The notes under the pieces were generated by a model. That model did not search any database, had not been told where the DNA came from, and was given only the letters and a program-made list of their open reading frames with translations. DNA of 64,000 bases from Xenoacremonium recifei. Taxonomy: Eukaryota; Ascomycota; Sordariomycetes; Hypocreales; Nectriaceae. The stretch spans positions 1 to 64,000 of the forward strand of contig WOFQ01000023.1 of NCBI GenBank assembly GCA_012184525.1, in the 5' to 3' direction. How positions within the stretch are numbered: the first letter of the stretch is position 1; every line of letters begins with the position of its first letter. A program made the translations under genes and the position numbers. Shown one piece after another: positions 10,713 to 21,742 of the stretch.

Positions 10713-12710
10713 TTATTGGAAACAATACTCGCCCACAAAGCTTGCATCAAACAGACCAATATCAGCCCAGTTAGAATTGCTACTCCACAAGGCGCTACCA
10801 TCCAACGACGACATTGCTCCATTTTGCAAAGACTCTGCGTTTAAGATCGCCATAAGGGCCTGCGTGTCTCCGATTCCATAAAAAACACTTGCAAGCCCAT
10901 TGGTGATTCGTACGAGAAGATGGCGCTCGTGCATCGTTGAAGTCACGTCTTTGAGCGTTGAGACGAGGGACTTCAGCAATTGGCGTACGTCCGAGAAGTG
11001 CAACGTAAAGCCAAAAGTCGTCGATGGTGTTAAGGAAACTTTGAGAAGAAAGACAGCTGCGAAAGCAATCATCGTGTGGAAGTATGTAGGTAGACCATTT
11101 AAAAAGGATTGGATCTCTGCATCTGATACGACACTTTGGAGGATCGACATGGCTGCCATGACAGCCGAGTTGGTTGCTTCATGGAGTTCCATAGTGATAT
11201 CGAAATCCGCCATCGAGCAGGTCTGCTCGGCCCCGATGCTGCGAAAAGCCCGAGAGCACAGGTACAATTTGACAAAGAGGCTCTGCAAGCCGACCCCTTT
11301 CCTTGGGTAATTGCCAATGTTTGCATTTGGGCCAAATTTGTCCATCCACTCGGCGCGAAGATTCTCAATGGTAATGTTAAATCGTCGAAACTTGCTGATC
11401 TCGATGCCTGAAAGAGGTTGCCCGTTGCCGTCGCCGAAGGTATCGAAGATCTCGGAGCAAAGACTCCATCGTAGGACTTGGCTGGCGAGGCGGGCATCAT
11501 CTGCGGCGGAATGCTCGCAGTCCAGCAGCTCACGCACTCTTCGAATTGCTGAGCACTCTCTAGTAATTAGAGGCCGACCAAAGATGATGGAGTGGTGACG
11601 ATCACAGACATACACCAGAAAGTACAGACGAGCGTACAGATACTGTGTCTTGTCGCCCCTGATTGCCTGGAAGAAGCTCTTATGCATCTGATGTTCAACA
11701 GCTATTCGAACGGCGGAGGCTATCAGACTTCGCGAAATCTCGTCGAGCCAAAAAGCCCCAATGATCAGTCCGCGAACATCGTCCGGATTGGTGTCGTTGG
11801 AAAAGCTCCGAGATCGGGCCAGGGACAGGAACGCCCTGTAGCAAGCATCAAAGTCGTTAGACGACAGATGAAGAGAGCCGACAGTGCAAATAGAAGCAGT
11901 GAGAAGCGAAGACGTCTGTCGCACTCTATGGAGAGAGGCGTTGCCGAGGTCACCTAAGATACCATATAAGAAGTGGTCCAGCCGGTGCTGGTAAATCTCC
12001 AGATATCTCTGTGCGTTCTCAACACTCACAACCCCGCGTGATATCAGATCTTGGGTGTCATATGCGTGTATATCTGAAGGGGTCTGTATAATTTGGAACC
12101 CGGGAGCATCGCCTGGGCACGAGCCCAAGTTAATAATGACACCTCCTGGCCTTGCTATATTATTAGTGCTGCTCGTTTGCGTTTCACAATTCTGTTCGTC
12201 GATTTCGGAGAACTCGGGCATATCTGTTTCGCTAAGCTTGTGGCTCCTTTGGAGGGTAAGTTCGGACGAAGCAGTCTCTTTGACGAGGTTGCTGACAAGG
12301 GTTTGAAGATGTTGGATCTTATTCTCCATGTCCCTCTTCCAACTGCGAGGAAGAAGTTAGCGGTGAAATCCAGCATTGCTCATTTGTTGTAATATGCCAC
12401 ATACAGAACATCGTTTTCTAGGATCATCTGTAAGCTGCGATTCACCGTGCAGGGTAGCCCTCTTTCTTGACATCGGAGACATGGGGGATTCGAGTTTCGC
12501 ATTCGGCATTTGATCTGAAACTTTGTTACCCCGTCTCTTTGAAGGATTGACAAAATCTCTTGAACGAACCTTTTGCTTTCTGCACGCAACGCACGCCGTG
12601 ATCTTACGGCTGATATCAGGCAATTTGCGGTCGCCGTAGAAGTTTCGCAGAGCATTGACTGGCGATGGGGGTTCTCCAGTTTGATCGGCGCCCATGTTTT
12701 CCGTCGCCAT
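10713..12710 (-). CDS. Zn2Cys6 transcription factor
   Basis: Exons 12570-12710, 12405-12514 and 10713-12342 give 626 aa. Two introns (12515-12569, 12343-12404) interrupt the DNA-binding region. Once joined, the cluster reads C-x2-C-x6-C-x8-C-x2-C-x6-C, starting at ACVACRKQK and ending at RGLPC. A linker and a short coiled coil (MENKIQHLQTLVSNLVKE) follow, then a middle-homology region with CDRHHSIIFGRP, typical of fungal_trans domains. The start at 12710 has A at -3 and G at +4; an in-frame ATG at 12803 would add 31 residues. Together with the sugar porter and phnA on the same strand it may form a small regulon, which is inference. Confidence 0.88.
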
Positions 12711-13423
12711 AATGGGATGAAGAGCATTCAACGTCCATGACGAGGTGACATTGAGAATTTGGCTGTATCGTGATTCAGCCGGTAAATGAGTTCCAGATAG
12801 CATAGAGGCTTGTGTATTAGCGTTCACGCTTCACTGTTAGGGCAGTGATCATTCTCCGCTGGTCAGCAAGTCCCTGCAGCTTGGCACCGGTGCGAAGTCC
12901 GCAAGTCTAAATCTTGTCTAGTGCTTCTAGGGTCACAGTTGTGCGAAGCTATTCCTACTACCCGCGTCAGCCAAAGTCATCTAGGATGAGTGGCGATGTT
13001 ACGAAAATGAAAAATTGATGATGATTCTAGGGGTACTCGCTGGAGTTCGGTCAATTGTCCTGACCATAAGGTTGGCGGTTTGCATCACACAGTCAGAAAC
13101 AACCAATCCGCTAACGAACACACCGAGTTCAAACATGCCGGGGTGCCTAAGCTGGAATTTCATACAGTAAATAATACGCATCACTGAACAGGAAATTGGA
13201 GACTATACGTATTATGCGCGCTTGAAAATCTTTCGTATCTCAAGGACTCCTAGCTAAGAACCAATGCCTCCAAAATTAGTTCAGTAATATGCTGGCACTA
13301 TGGATCCATCAGACGGGCAGAGCATCGCAAGACCCACAAATGATCTTCAATACCGGAATCCCTAAGTACAAAAGCCTCAGCCAGATATGGGATCAGCTGG
13401 CCATTTTCAGCCGAATAAGACAG
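12711..13423. other. Intergenic, Zn2Cys6 promoter and transporter 3' side
   Basis: No supported gene. The stretch holds the 5' side of the Zn2Cys6 gene and the 3' flank of the sugar porter. A GCGAAGTCCGC word near 12890 resembles the GAAGTCC elements seen at 8.0 and 17.4 kb. Confidence 0.5.
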
Positions 13424-15041
13424 TTAGGCATCTCCTTGATTCCTGTTCTGGAGGTGAACTGGTCTTGGAAGATCATCCTTCTCATCATGGATGAACTCAG
13501 CAAGATGTCGATGTGGGAGCTCCCGAGCGACACGAACCGCATCAAGAACACCAGTAGCGGACACAAAAATCTCGTCAATTTCTTCCAAGGAGCGCTTTGC
13601 GGTCTCTGGGTATAAGAAGTAGACAGTTGGCACGCAGATGGCATTGATGGCACAAAACACAATGAAGTAATATGGGCCAATGTTTGTAAAAGCCGTCGGC
13701 GTCACCTCCACCACTAAAAAGTTGGAGAGCCATGAAATAGCCGTTGGGATTCCACAGATGGCGGCGCGCAGATGCACAGGGGCAACCTCACTCGCGTAAA
13801 GGAACGGAATTCCGAGAAAACCCAGAACATAGCTGAACAGATAGAAGAACACAAAGAACACGCTTGACTTGAGGGCAGCCGCATTGTTAGGGTTTGAAGC
13901 AGTACCGGCAAGACAGGCGAAACAGACGCACATCAGTGTTGAGCTAAGCATCATGAGCTTGCGACGCCCAAAGTGATCGACTGTCCATGAGCAGAGTATA
14001 GCGCCAGCGACGTACGCCAGTTGCGAAGATGCTGCGAGAATTCTTGAAGAGGTAGTCGAGAAGCCCAACTCCTGATGGAAGATTGTTGGTGTATAATAGA
14101 CAACAGAATTGATGCCGTTCATCTGTAAAAACACCTGTATAAGGACAGCTAGCACGACGCGATGAAACGTTCGTTGGCGGTCCATCTTGAATAAAGCGCC
14201 CATCTTGCTATGTCCAGAGAGCTCCAAGGACATATGAATGTCCTCGATCAGCTGGTTGATCTTGTCTGCGGCTGGGTCTTCATCGTAGAGACATGCCAGC
14301 GTAGCCCGGGCTTCTTCCCAACGATTCACCTTGCCAAGCCATCTCGGGCTCTCCGGTAGAGTGAAGATGAAAGTACTGGCAAAAATGGAGAAGAACAGTG
14401 ATCCTGCGAGAACGAGCCTCCAGGACACCTGGTTCGGCTGAGTGTAAGACATGCCAAAGGCGAGCCACAATGCAATAGCGTGGCCTGAGCCGCAAAAGAA
14501 TCCAAACGCCGATACATGTCCTCCACGGTTCTCGGCCTTGGAAACTTCAGATTGCCAAACGGAGATCGTGGCGATAAGGCCGCCTGTTCCAAGGCCTAAG
14601 AAGATCCGACCGACGATGAACTGGGCCAAAGAGAAGGCTGATGCTTGGATGGTAGCCCCAATGGCCTGCACGATGGTAGCCCAGAATATGGTCTTGCGAC
14701 GACCAATTATGTCGCCGGAAAAAGTACAAGCGAGAGCACCAAATGTACCCAACAGCGTATACATGGCGACTACAGTTCCTGGTAAAAGGTGTTAATTTAG
14801 ATGCACACCTGAATATCAAGAAAACGGCCTATCTCATACCTTGAATTCTCGAGTTCTCGGCCTTTTTGGCGCCAGTGGTGTTCAACGTGTCGATGGTTGG
14901 GAATTGGTTGATGAAGCTCTCAAATGAGAGAACACCACCAGCCGCGGACTGGTTGTATCCAAAAATTACGACGCCAAAGAGGGCCTCTACCCAAATTTCA
15001 GCATGAAGCTTCGACCCTCGGAGGCCCCAGAAACGAGCCAT
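13424..15041 (-). CDS. MFS sugar porter
   Basis: Exons 14840-15041 and 13424-14778 with a 61-nt intron give 518 aa, the usual length for this family. Splicing joins SRIQG to TVVAMYTLLG. Diagnostic sugar-porter motifs are GRRKTIFW after TM2, VGRIFLGLGTGG in TM4, PESPRW after TM6, the QMNGINSVVYYTP stretch in TM7, DHFGRRK, and PETAKRSLEEID at the end of TM12. It is a plasma-membrane H+/sugar symporter by family; the substrate is unknown. The N-terminus starts with LHAEIWVEALFG in place of the common hexose-transporter start. Confidence 0.92.
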
Positions 15042-15124
15042 GGTTGCAGAGAAGATATTTTAGACTCAGGAAGGTAAAAGGAGAAGATCGTACGTCGAGT
15101 GTGCGAGACTGCTAATTAGAGTAG

Positions 15125-15605
15125 ATGTCATACTACCTGCGAGCAAGCACGAATCCCATTGAGTTCAAGGAGGACTACGTACCTTTATACCCTCCAGAGC
15201 CCCCAAGACCCCAGCATCCAGGCTCATGGGCAACCCATGGATGGTCGATGCTTCATGGTCCAGCCACCACAGCTACGGACAACTTCCTAGTCCGAATACT
15301 CCCAGCCAGTCTGTTCCGGTGACTTATCCAGCAGGAAGTCCGCAGAGTTCTGACGATTCCCCCGCTTTCTCAACTCCAAGTCTGGGGAGATGCTAGTTCC
15401 TCCCCCGGAATCGTCGAGGGTTATTGGCAATTTCTCCGCAGCCTCGACAGCGCGTGTAAACGTTCCCGAGGTTATAGAACCAATTAGCGATAGTGGATTC
15501 TCTATGCTTGCAAGGACTTCCGGCCGGGTTGAGTCTCGGGTTGAATCGCAGAGTGATAGCGGCGACAGGAGGAGGCCTGGGTTGCGGAGCGATGCATCAT
15601 TCTGA
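15125..15605 (+). pseudogene. Decayed coding fragment, unidentified
   Basis: Three frames read like parts of one Pro/Ser-rich protein, in this order: YVPLYPPEPPRPQHPGS, then SYGQLPSPNTPSQSVPVTYP and DDSPAFSTPS, then EMLVPPPESSRVIGNFS through SDASF and a stop at 15605. The frame changes twice, and the spaces between segments are too short for normal introns here. I do not recognise the protein. Alternatives are a real short gene with very small introns, or chance open frames. Confidence 0.3.
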
Positions 15606-15885
15606 TCAATCTTAGCGGTACCCGCTTAGACAATGTTTCTTTTAGCTACGGAGAAGCAAAGAGAGGATGAGAGGGGTGGCTGAATAATCTTCATAAAGTA
15701 CCATCGGCTATCAAAACCCAGGGAGACTACAAAGAAAATACATCTTCTTTACATAAAAACTTAAGTTTATGTGTAGACCTTGTTTTAATTTTTATTCTAA
15801 CTTAAGAGATAACCTGTTGATGAACACTGAGAACCTTCATCTCCCAGACCATAATCAAGATTGTTTACCCTCCTTGTAGTGACCA

Positions 15886-17163
15886 CTAATAGTTCAGTGC
15901 AATGTCAAAGGCGTCGTAGTTCCGGAATAGTCTAAACTCATCTACCGGCTTTGTGACTGCAACCGACTTAATCAGAGGGATCTCCTGCTCCGACAACCCA
16001 CCATGAGAGCGAAGTCGATGACCCTTCAGGGCAGACAAATCATGCTCATCCTTCCGGCTCCCAATCACCGCGTTCTTAATTGAGATCACAAAGAAGTCGC
16101 CTTCTCGATCGCGAGGCATCTCCAGAACTGCAGCAGCTGTCTTGCCGTCAAATGCAGCTTCGACGAAAGGGTGGCTTCGGCAGAGCTTCACCATCTCTTC
16201 AACGATAGCCTCTGGGTCTTGCAGTGTCTCCTTGTTGGTAAGATGTACACGCACGGAACCACCCAGGGCACCGTGGTGGCGGACAAAAGGATCTGTGATA
16301 GGGCAGATGACCCGGACTTTGCAGTCGGGGAACTTTGTTGCCAATTCGTCTTCCAGAAAGAAGACATTGGGGTTTCCGTCCTTGTCAGACTTATCACTCA
16401 TGCCGTGGTCACCGGTGACGGTGACAGTGGCTCCGAGTCCCTTCAGCTCACCAAGGCGGTTGTCCAGCTGGCTCAGGAAGTCATTAGACTCGGGAGAACC
16501 GGGGGCGTACTTGTGCTGCACAAAGTCGGACAGAGTTAGGTAAAAGAGATCAGCGCGGTCCTCTTTCAGCAGCTTAACGCCAGCATCCAGCACGAAGATT
16601 GACAGGTCTCCAGAGTACTGAGATGGAGTAGCTCGCCCAACCCACTTCTCAACGTTGGCGATGCCATGCTCTTTCTCCGTGCAATCACCAGCGAACTGAG
16701 AAGAGAAGCAGATGGAGCCCTTCGCGGGCGACAGACCACGGCTAATGATCTTGCGGAGCTTGTCCTTGGCGGTGATGGCGGCTACACGGACACCGGCGTC
16801 CGCCATCTGGGCCAAGATAGTGGTTCCCCGGACCAGCGTATCGTCAAGCACCATGTGCTCCTTGCCAGTCTTGGTATCGAGATAGTAGTTGCCCGATACG
16901 CCGTGGGCGCGAGTGGGCATACCCGTGATGATAGAGAGGTTGTTTGGGTTCGTCAGCGACGGCATGGCCGATCTGGCCGTCACATGGAATCCATCCTTGA
17001 CGAAGGAGGCAAGGTTCGGCAGGATTCCGTCCTTAATGCCGACCTGCAGGTACTCGGGGTCGAAGCCATCGACGCAGACTACCACCGTAGGCTGCTGCGG
17101 GAGCCGATACTGACGCCCGTGGACAGTGACGGAGGCAGATGAGCCGTTCTTGATGGCAGTCAT
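15886..17163 (-). CDS. phnA: Phosphonoacetate hydrolase
   Basis: A single exon of 425 aa in the alkaline phosphatase superfamily, with the features of PhnA, which splits the C-P bond of phosphonoacetate to give acetate and phosphate. The metal and catalytic set is complete: VVCVDGFD (Asp), SLTNPNNLSIITG (catalytic Thr), LSDFVQHKYAPG (Asp/His), GDHGM (Asp/His) and LRSHGGLSEQEIPL (His). The start at 17163 fits a TATA box 100 bp upstream; an in-frame ATG at 17208 would add 15 residues. No signal peptide is seen, so cytosolic action is likely. This activity is best known from bacteria, so its phylogeny deserves a check. Confidence 0.93.
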   Translation of the reverse strand: MTAIKNGSSASVTVHGRQYRLPQQPTVVVCVDGFDPEYLQVGIKDGILPNLASFVKDGFHVTARSAMPSLTNPNNLSIITGMPTRAHGVSGNYYLDTKTGKEHMVLDDTLVRGTTILAQMADAGVRVAAITAKDKLRKIISRGLSPAKGSICFSSQFAGDCTEKEHGIANVEKWVGRATPSQYSGDLSIFVLDAGVKLLKEDRADLFYLTLSDFVQHKYAPGSPESNDFLSQLDNRLGELKGLGATVTVTGDHGMSDKSDKDGNPNVFFLEDELATKFPDCKVRVICPITDPFVRHHGALGGSVRVHLTNKETLQDPEAIVEEMVKLCRSHPFVEAAFDGKTAAAVLEMPRDREGDFFVISIKNAVIGSRKDEHDLSALKGHRLRSHGGLSEQEIPLIKSVAVTKPVDEFRLFRNYDAFDIALNY

Positions 17164-17262
17164 GATTGCGAAGTATCTTGCTCTTTGTGACAAAGATATA
17201 AAATTCATAGGATGTGAGATGCAGAGAATGATAAGATTCCTCTTGGCTTCAAGATGAAGGCA

Positions 17263-17270
17263 TTTATATA
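17263..17270 (-). promoter_or_regulatory. Probable TATA box of phnA
   Basis: TATATAAA reads on the minus strand about 100 bp upstream of the ATG at 17163. The spacing to the alternative ATG at 17208 (about 55 bp) would leave a very short leader, which favours 17163. Confidence 0.5.
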
Positions 17271-17439
17271 GCCATATGTGCGCGTGTCGAGGTTGACGCC
17301 CTTCACGATGCCTGGTGTTCTCGTCAGTAGAAGCCTAGGCGTTCGGTACGAAGCCCGAGTCCAAATATGGATCCTTTGATGACACAAAACATCGAGGGAG
17401 TGGTTTCAGACTTGTTGAAAATGAAGTCCCGCAAGGACC

Positions 17440-17671
17440 GGACTTCGTGCCGGCCAGGCTCCGTAGTTGCCCCACCTAAGACCGGCGGACCTCCGAGTGG
17501 CCGGTCAACGATTTGAGATGCAATTGACCTTTGGCTAAGCGATATTGATCAGCGGCTTGGCTCTAGGCACCGCTTGCTTTAGTCCGGAGGCTCTGGGCTT
17601 GGCTCAAGACTATGAGTACGTGACCATACAAGGGTCTTTGGACCCAGTATCCCTGCAAGGACTTCGTGCCG
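17440..17671. repeat. Two copies of GGACTTCGTGCCG
   Basis: A 13-bp direct repeat at 17440-17452 and 17659-17671, spaced 219 bp apart. It lies between phnA and the SPX-EXS pseudogene, which run in opposite directions. It may be a regulator site or the relic of a small element. Confidence 0.75.
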
Positions 17672-18018
17672 AATATTATCGATAGGACGGAATTTATCTT
17701 TATCATGACCAAATGCCACGGAAGACTTCCGAAATGTGGCGATATGTCTCGTTGATGACGCTCCGGTACCCGTCATTGGAAATAGCTGTCACCACCGAGG
17801 TTAATCTAGAGTCTGTGCCCCCAACACATAAGTCGTTGATAGGCAGTTTCAACCAAAGAGGCGAGATAAAACACCATTGCAAGTATTATCTTGCATAATG
17901 TATCCAAGCTACTTATATCTTGTCTCTCTAAGTCGAATTCCCACAAACAACCTTCTTACTTCACAGTGTTTCTGATGAGTGACATCGATCGATCGCCCTT
18001 GAGTCCATTTTGTGAATC

Positions 18019-20404
18019 ATGAAATTTGCACGAGAACTTGACCGGGCTTCCATTCCGGGTATGTACTCCATAATTCTGTAACGTTTTCTGAGCTCCTAGA
18101 CGAGACCGTTGTATACTTCAGCACTGATACCTTGCCATTGTAGAGTGGAAAGCCCATTACTTCTATTACAAAGCGGCCAAGAAACATATCAAGTTACTAT
18201 CCAAACATATAAGTCAGCCTTTGGTGACTTGCCACTCGATCGGCTCTTTGCAACCCATCCATCATTCCGAAACAAATGGACGATTCCAGTCTGTTAAGGG
18301 CGATTATTCGACCTCTCGATCATCAGACGAGCTTGCAGGAGAAACGCAAGATCACGCATCCAGAAGATCAATCCGCAGAATATCTCTCTTGGAACCTCAA
18401 TGTGCCCTAATTTCCGGAGATTTTCGTGGCTCAGAAGGGCCTGGCATCCCTTTAAAGACGGACGAAAGCGGTGTTCCGCTGACCGGTACGAGCGACTATG
18501 AGTACCACCAGCGTCATTTCTTAGTATTTGTTAGAGCCGAGCTTCAGAATGTTGAAGCTTTCTACACTCAACAAGAAAGACAAGCCAGATTGCGCCTCAA
18601 CACGCTCACACGACAACTTCACGAGATGCGCAAAAGACTGCCCAATCGGACTTCCCGAACTTCCGACATGAGTGTGTCGAACAGATTCAAACGCCTCGTA
18701 CGTCAATATTCCGACCGTATTATTTCATCACACCAGAATACCGAGCAGAAGTTCGGCCTTGCGTTGGCAGAGTTCTATCACGGTCTCGAGCTTCTCAAAT
18801 CCTATGCAACCCTAAACAGCTTCGCCGTACAAAAGATGCGCAAAAAGTATCTCAAAGTCACTGGAGATCCAGGAAACACGCTTGTATCCCTTGACGAGAT
18901 AATAGACGCGGTATCTTTCAAGGACCACAAGGTCCTTGACCATTGCTTAAGATCCGTCATGGAGCTCTGCACTGAATATTGCAATGGGAACCGTAAAGTT
19001 GCATCACAGAAACTAGGGAGAAGTTCAATCGGTTCCAACAGAAGAGAACTTTCCAGTTCAGTTTTTTGTGGTGGGTTCCTCATTGGGATGGGTCTTCTAC
19101 TGGCTCTACGGGGCATTGTGTACGGCTGCCATCTGCTCAACCATCCTAACGCCAATATTTCTCTGCAAACCGCATAACTGATGCAGATATATGGAGGTTA
19201 TTTCCTCATACTTTACTTATCCTTCCTATTTTGCGCAAACTCTTATCTGTGGAAGTCAAAGAGAATCAACTACGCCATGATCTTGGAACTCGATCTCCAG
19301 TCGTAACTAGATTGGACGCAGCAACTTGACCTTCTTGGTGTTTTCTTCTTTCTATTTGGCACTACACTTTGGCTCAACCTCTCTGGGGTCGGGTCTGAAG
19401 CATTCTTTCTGTACTATCCGGTAATACTCATTGGACTGTCCTTGGTCCTTGTCTTCCTCCCTATACCCACTTTCTATCACAAAACTCGGAAATGGCTCCT
19501 GTACTTGCAGGTGAGTCATGCCAAACAGCTTATAAATGTCTTTGCTAAATGACATCACAAAGATTCGACTGTTCCTTTCGGGCGCCTTCCCTGTCAACTT
19601 TGGAGGTATTCTTCTTGGAGACATCTTATTGTTCTCTCACCTATTCCGTTTCCGTAAGTCGCACATTGCAATACACATAGCTCTCGCTAACTAGAGCTCA
19701 GAACATCGAGTTATTCTTCTGTCTCTACTCCCACCACTGAACCAATCCCGGCCAATGCAACTCGAACCATTCCCGCCTCATGGGCTTTTTCTCGACTCTC
19801 CCGGGCATCTGGCGCGGCTTACAATGCCTACGCCGTTATAGAGACACCCGACTTGTTTTTCCACACCTAGTTAATTGTGGGAAATACTTCTGTACAATCA
19901 TGGCTTATCTGACTCTCAGTCTATATCGCATTCAAGGCTCTTCGGAAAATCTTGCGGCACTAATAACCTTCAACGCGGCCAACGCAGTGTATTGCTGATC
20001 ACCTTCATCGCCAACAAAGATTTGACATCTTCGCACAATGAATTAAGCGCTAACATGAAATATTCATCTGGGACACCGTTATAGACTTTGACTTAGTGAA
20101 TTTGGGTTCATGCAATGCGTTCCTTCGGGACATCCTTGCGCTTGATCAGCGTTGGCCTTACTATGACGCGCTGGCATTTGATCCCATTCTACGTTTCATG
20201 TGGATTCCACATGCCGTCTTCACTCATGGCGCTGCTCAACACAGTACCGCTGTCTCGTTTGCCATAGCAGTTGCAGAGGTGTCGCGACGTGGCATGTGGA
20301 TGTTCTTCAGGGTGGAAAATGAGCATTGCAACAACGTTGCGATCGCAAAAGCCTAGCGCGAAGTTGCTCTTCCATATTCTATCGGGGATATCGAAAGTGA
20401 ATAG
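18019..20404 (+). pseudogene. syg1: Broken SPX-EXS phosphate exporter (SYG1/XPR1 type)
   Basis: Exon 1 (18019-18058) and exon 2 join over an 85-nt intron to give MKFARELDRASIPEWKAHYF, the classic SPX start. The SPX core follows (FVRAELQNVEAFY, LALAEFYHGLELLKSYATLN). The frame stops at 19175-19177 (TAA), but beyond it the same frame continues with EXS-domain sequence: QIYGGYFLILYLSFLF, INYAMILELDLQS, LDWTQQLDLLG. Later parts include LMGFFSTLPGIWRGLQC, YRDTRLVFPHLVNCGKY, FDPILRFMWIPHAVFTH and FFRVENEHCNNVAIAKA. Further in-frame stops lie at 19304-19306 (TAA), 19738-19740 (TGA) and 20354-20356 (TAG), and the frame is unclear near 19650-19700 and 19990-20090. Intact homologues export phosphate and sense inositol pyrophosphate through SPX. 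The surviving 5' frame encodes 357 aa. Confidence 0.9.
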
Positions 20405-20549
20405 TGAAGCAACGCATCTATCCAGAAGAATAGGCTCGCTAGAGAGTCTGACATACATGTTTGCCTCTATCTAACGCCTCATTCTACATCCTCGCAAGAG
20501 TCTTTAAGCTCAATATGATTTTCGAAAACAGGCAATCCTATCGGATGTT

Positions 20550-21742
20550 CTATTCTGACTTTTTATCGCTTTGTTGTCCTGCAGTGCCCCAGATCGTTCT
20601 AACAAGCAAAGGGACTGGCCAAGCTAGCTGGGGGACAGGATCCTCATGGACCTCGCCTGAAGTCGTCAAATCTACAACAGCCACAGCAATATAGCCACCG
20701 ATAGCTGTGAAGATGTGCCACCTAATTTATAATCCGTTAGCACCACATGATTCAGTGTCTTTTCAGGACGGATTAAACATACCAGCCATGCAATTCGAGA
20801 AAGAAGGCCAAGGGTATGCCAACTGTATGTCTCGTCTTGATCAGGAGCCGGCAGGCCCAGTCATCAATTAACCAGACGATATACCCAAAAGCGAAGCAAT
20901 CTAATTGTATGGTCAGTGGTGTTCAACTCTATAGCAAGGATTCCACATACACAGCCCCAGAAGGGCAGTTTTCTGGAGAGTCCTCCTCACGACAGGGTCG
21001 GGAGTTTGTTGGGGAATAATCTTCAGGACTCGTGTTGCGATGATATAAACCCCCAGGCCAAAGGTCGTAGCATGAAGAAGGAACTCGTCCATCACCATGT
21101 GTGTGACCATCACGATTGTAAAAAGAACTGAAAGGATCATTCCTACTAACTTGGTCCGCTCCGGGCTTGCTTTAAACGTGAGTAGGCGGTATATTATGGG
21201 CGTTGTCAACAGATGCATGGACAGCTCGTCCGCTGACAATGATTAGCATCGACGAAAGTATTGCTTTAACGGTAGGGGCGGCTTACACATCTGAGTATGG
21301 TATTTCATCGTCATATGGTAGCCAGCTGAGCAGACACCAACGCCGATCAATCCGCAATATGAGATCAATCGAGGGCCTGTCCGATGACCTGGCGAAGTCT
21401 TGACGAGGCCATATATTCCATAGGCAACTAGCGACGGTCAACAAAGCCTCCACTTAAGAGCGCAGAGTATCGTGACGAACCGAAGGCAAAGCTACTAAGA
21501 GTGTTGATGAATTCGGCTATATATCGCGTAACCACATAGTCCTACGAATCCACGGTTATTCTTCCGTTTTGGACGCGAGAAGATTGGTCAAGGAGAATTG
21601 ATTCGTCATCTCACTCCACGTCATTCATACCTCTTCGCAGAAACTGCAACGCGTGAATAAAAGCAACTTTAATCTCGGGAATTGAAACGTACTTCAGATA
21701 GGACGTCTGGGGACCCCAGAACTGATCTCTTGGCGCGTCCAT
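20550..21742 (-). CDS. Alkaline ceramidase (YPC1/YDC1/ACER family)
   Basis: Seven exons rebuilt by phase and motif: 21693-21742, 21631-21643, 21481-21541, 21287-21427, 20951-21232, 20783-20900 and 20550-20721. They give 278 aa, the normal family size. Exon 2 is a 13-nt microexon; with its neighbours it reads SYLNFCEEDYVVTRYIAEF. The zinc-site residues are all present: Ser and His in VCSAGYHMTMKYH, Asp in SDELSMHLL, and the His pair in ELHGWWHIF. The body has several membrane helices (MILSVLFTIVMVTHMVMDEF, FGLGVYIIATRVL). It hydrolyses ceramides to sphingoid bases in ER/Golgi membranes. The gene is convergent with the broken SPX-EXS locus and shows no nonsense changes. Confidence 0.92.

Larger units (their letters stand above)
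17164..18018. other. Divergent intergenic region, phnA and SPX-EXS locus
   Basis: No gene. It contains two copies of GGACTTCGTGCCG (17440-17452 and 17659-17671). The first copy is the right arm of an inverted repeat with GAAGTCC at 17423-17429. Further GGCCGGTC/GACCGG words lie at 17436-17511. Confidence 0.6.
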
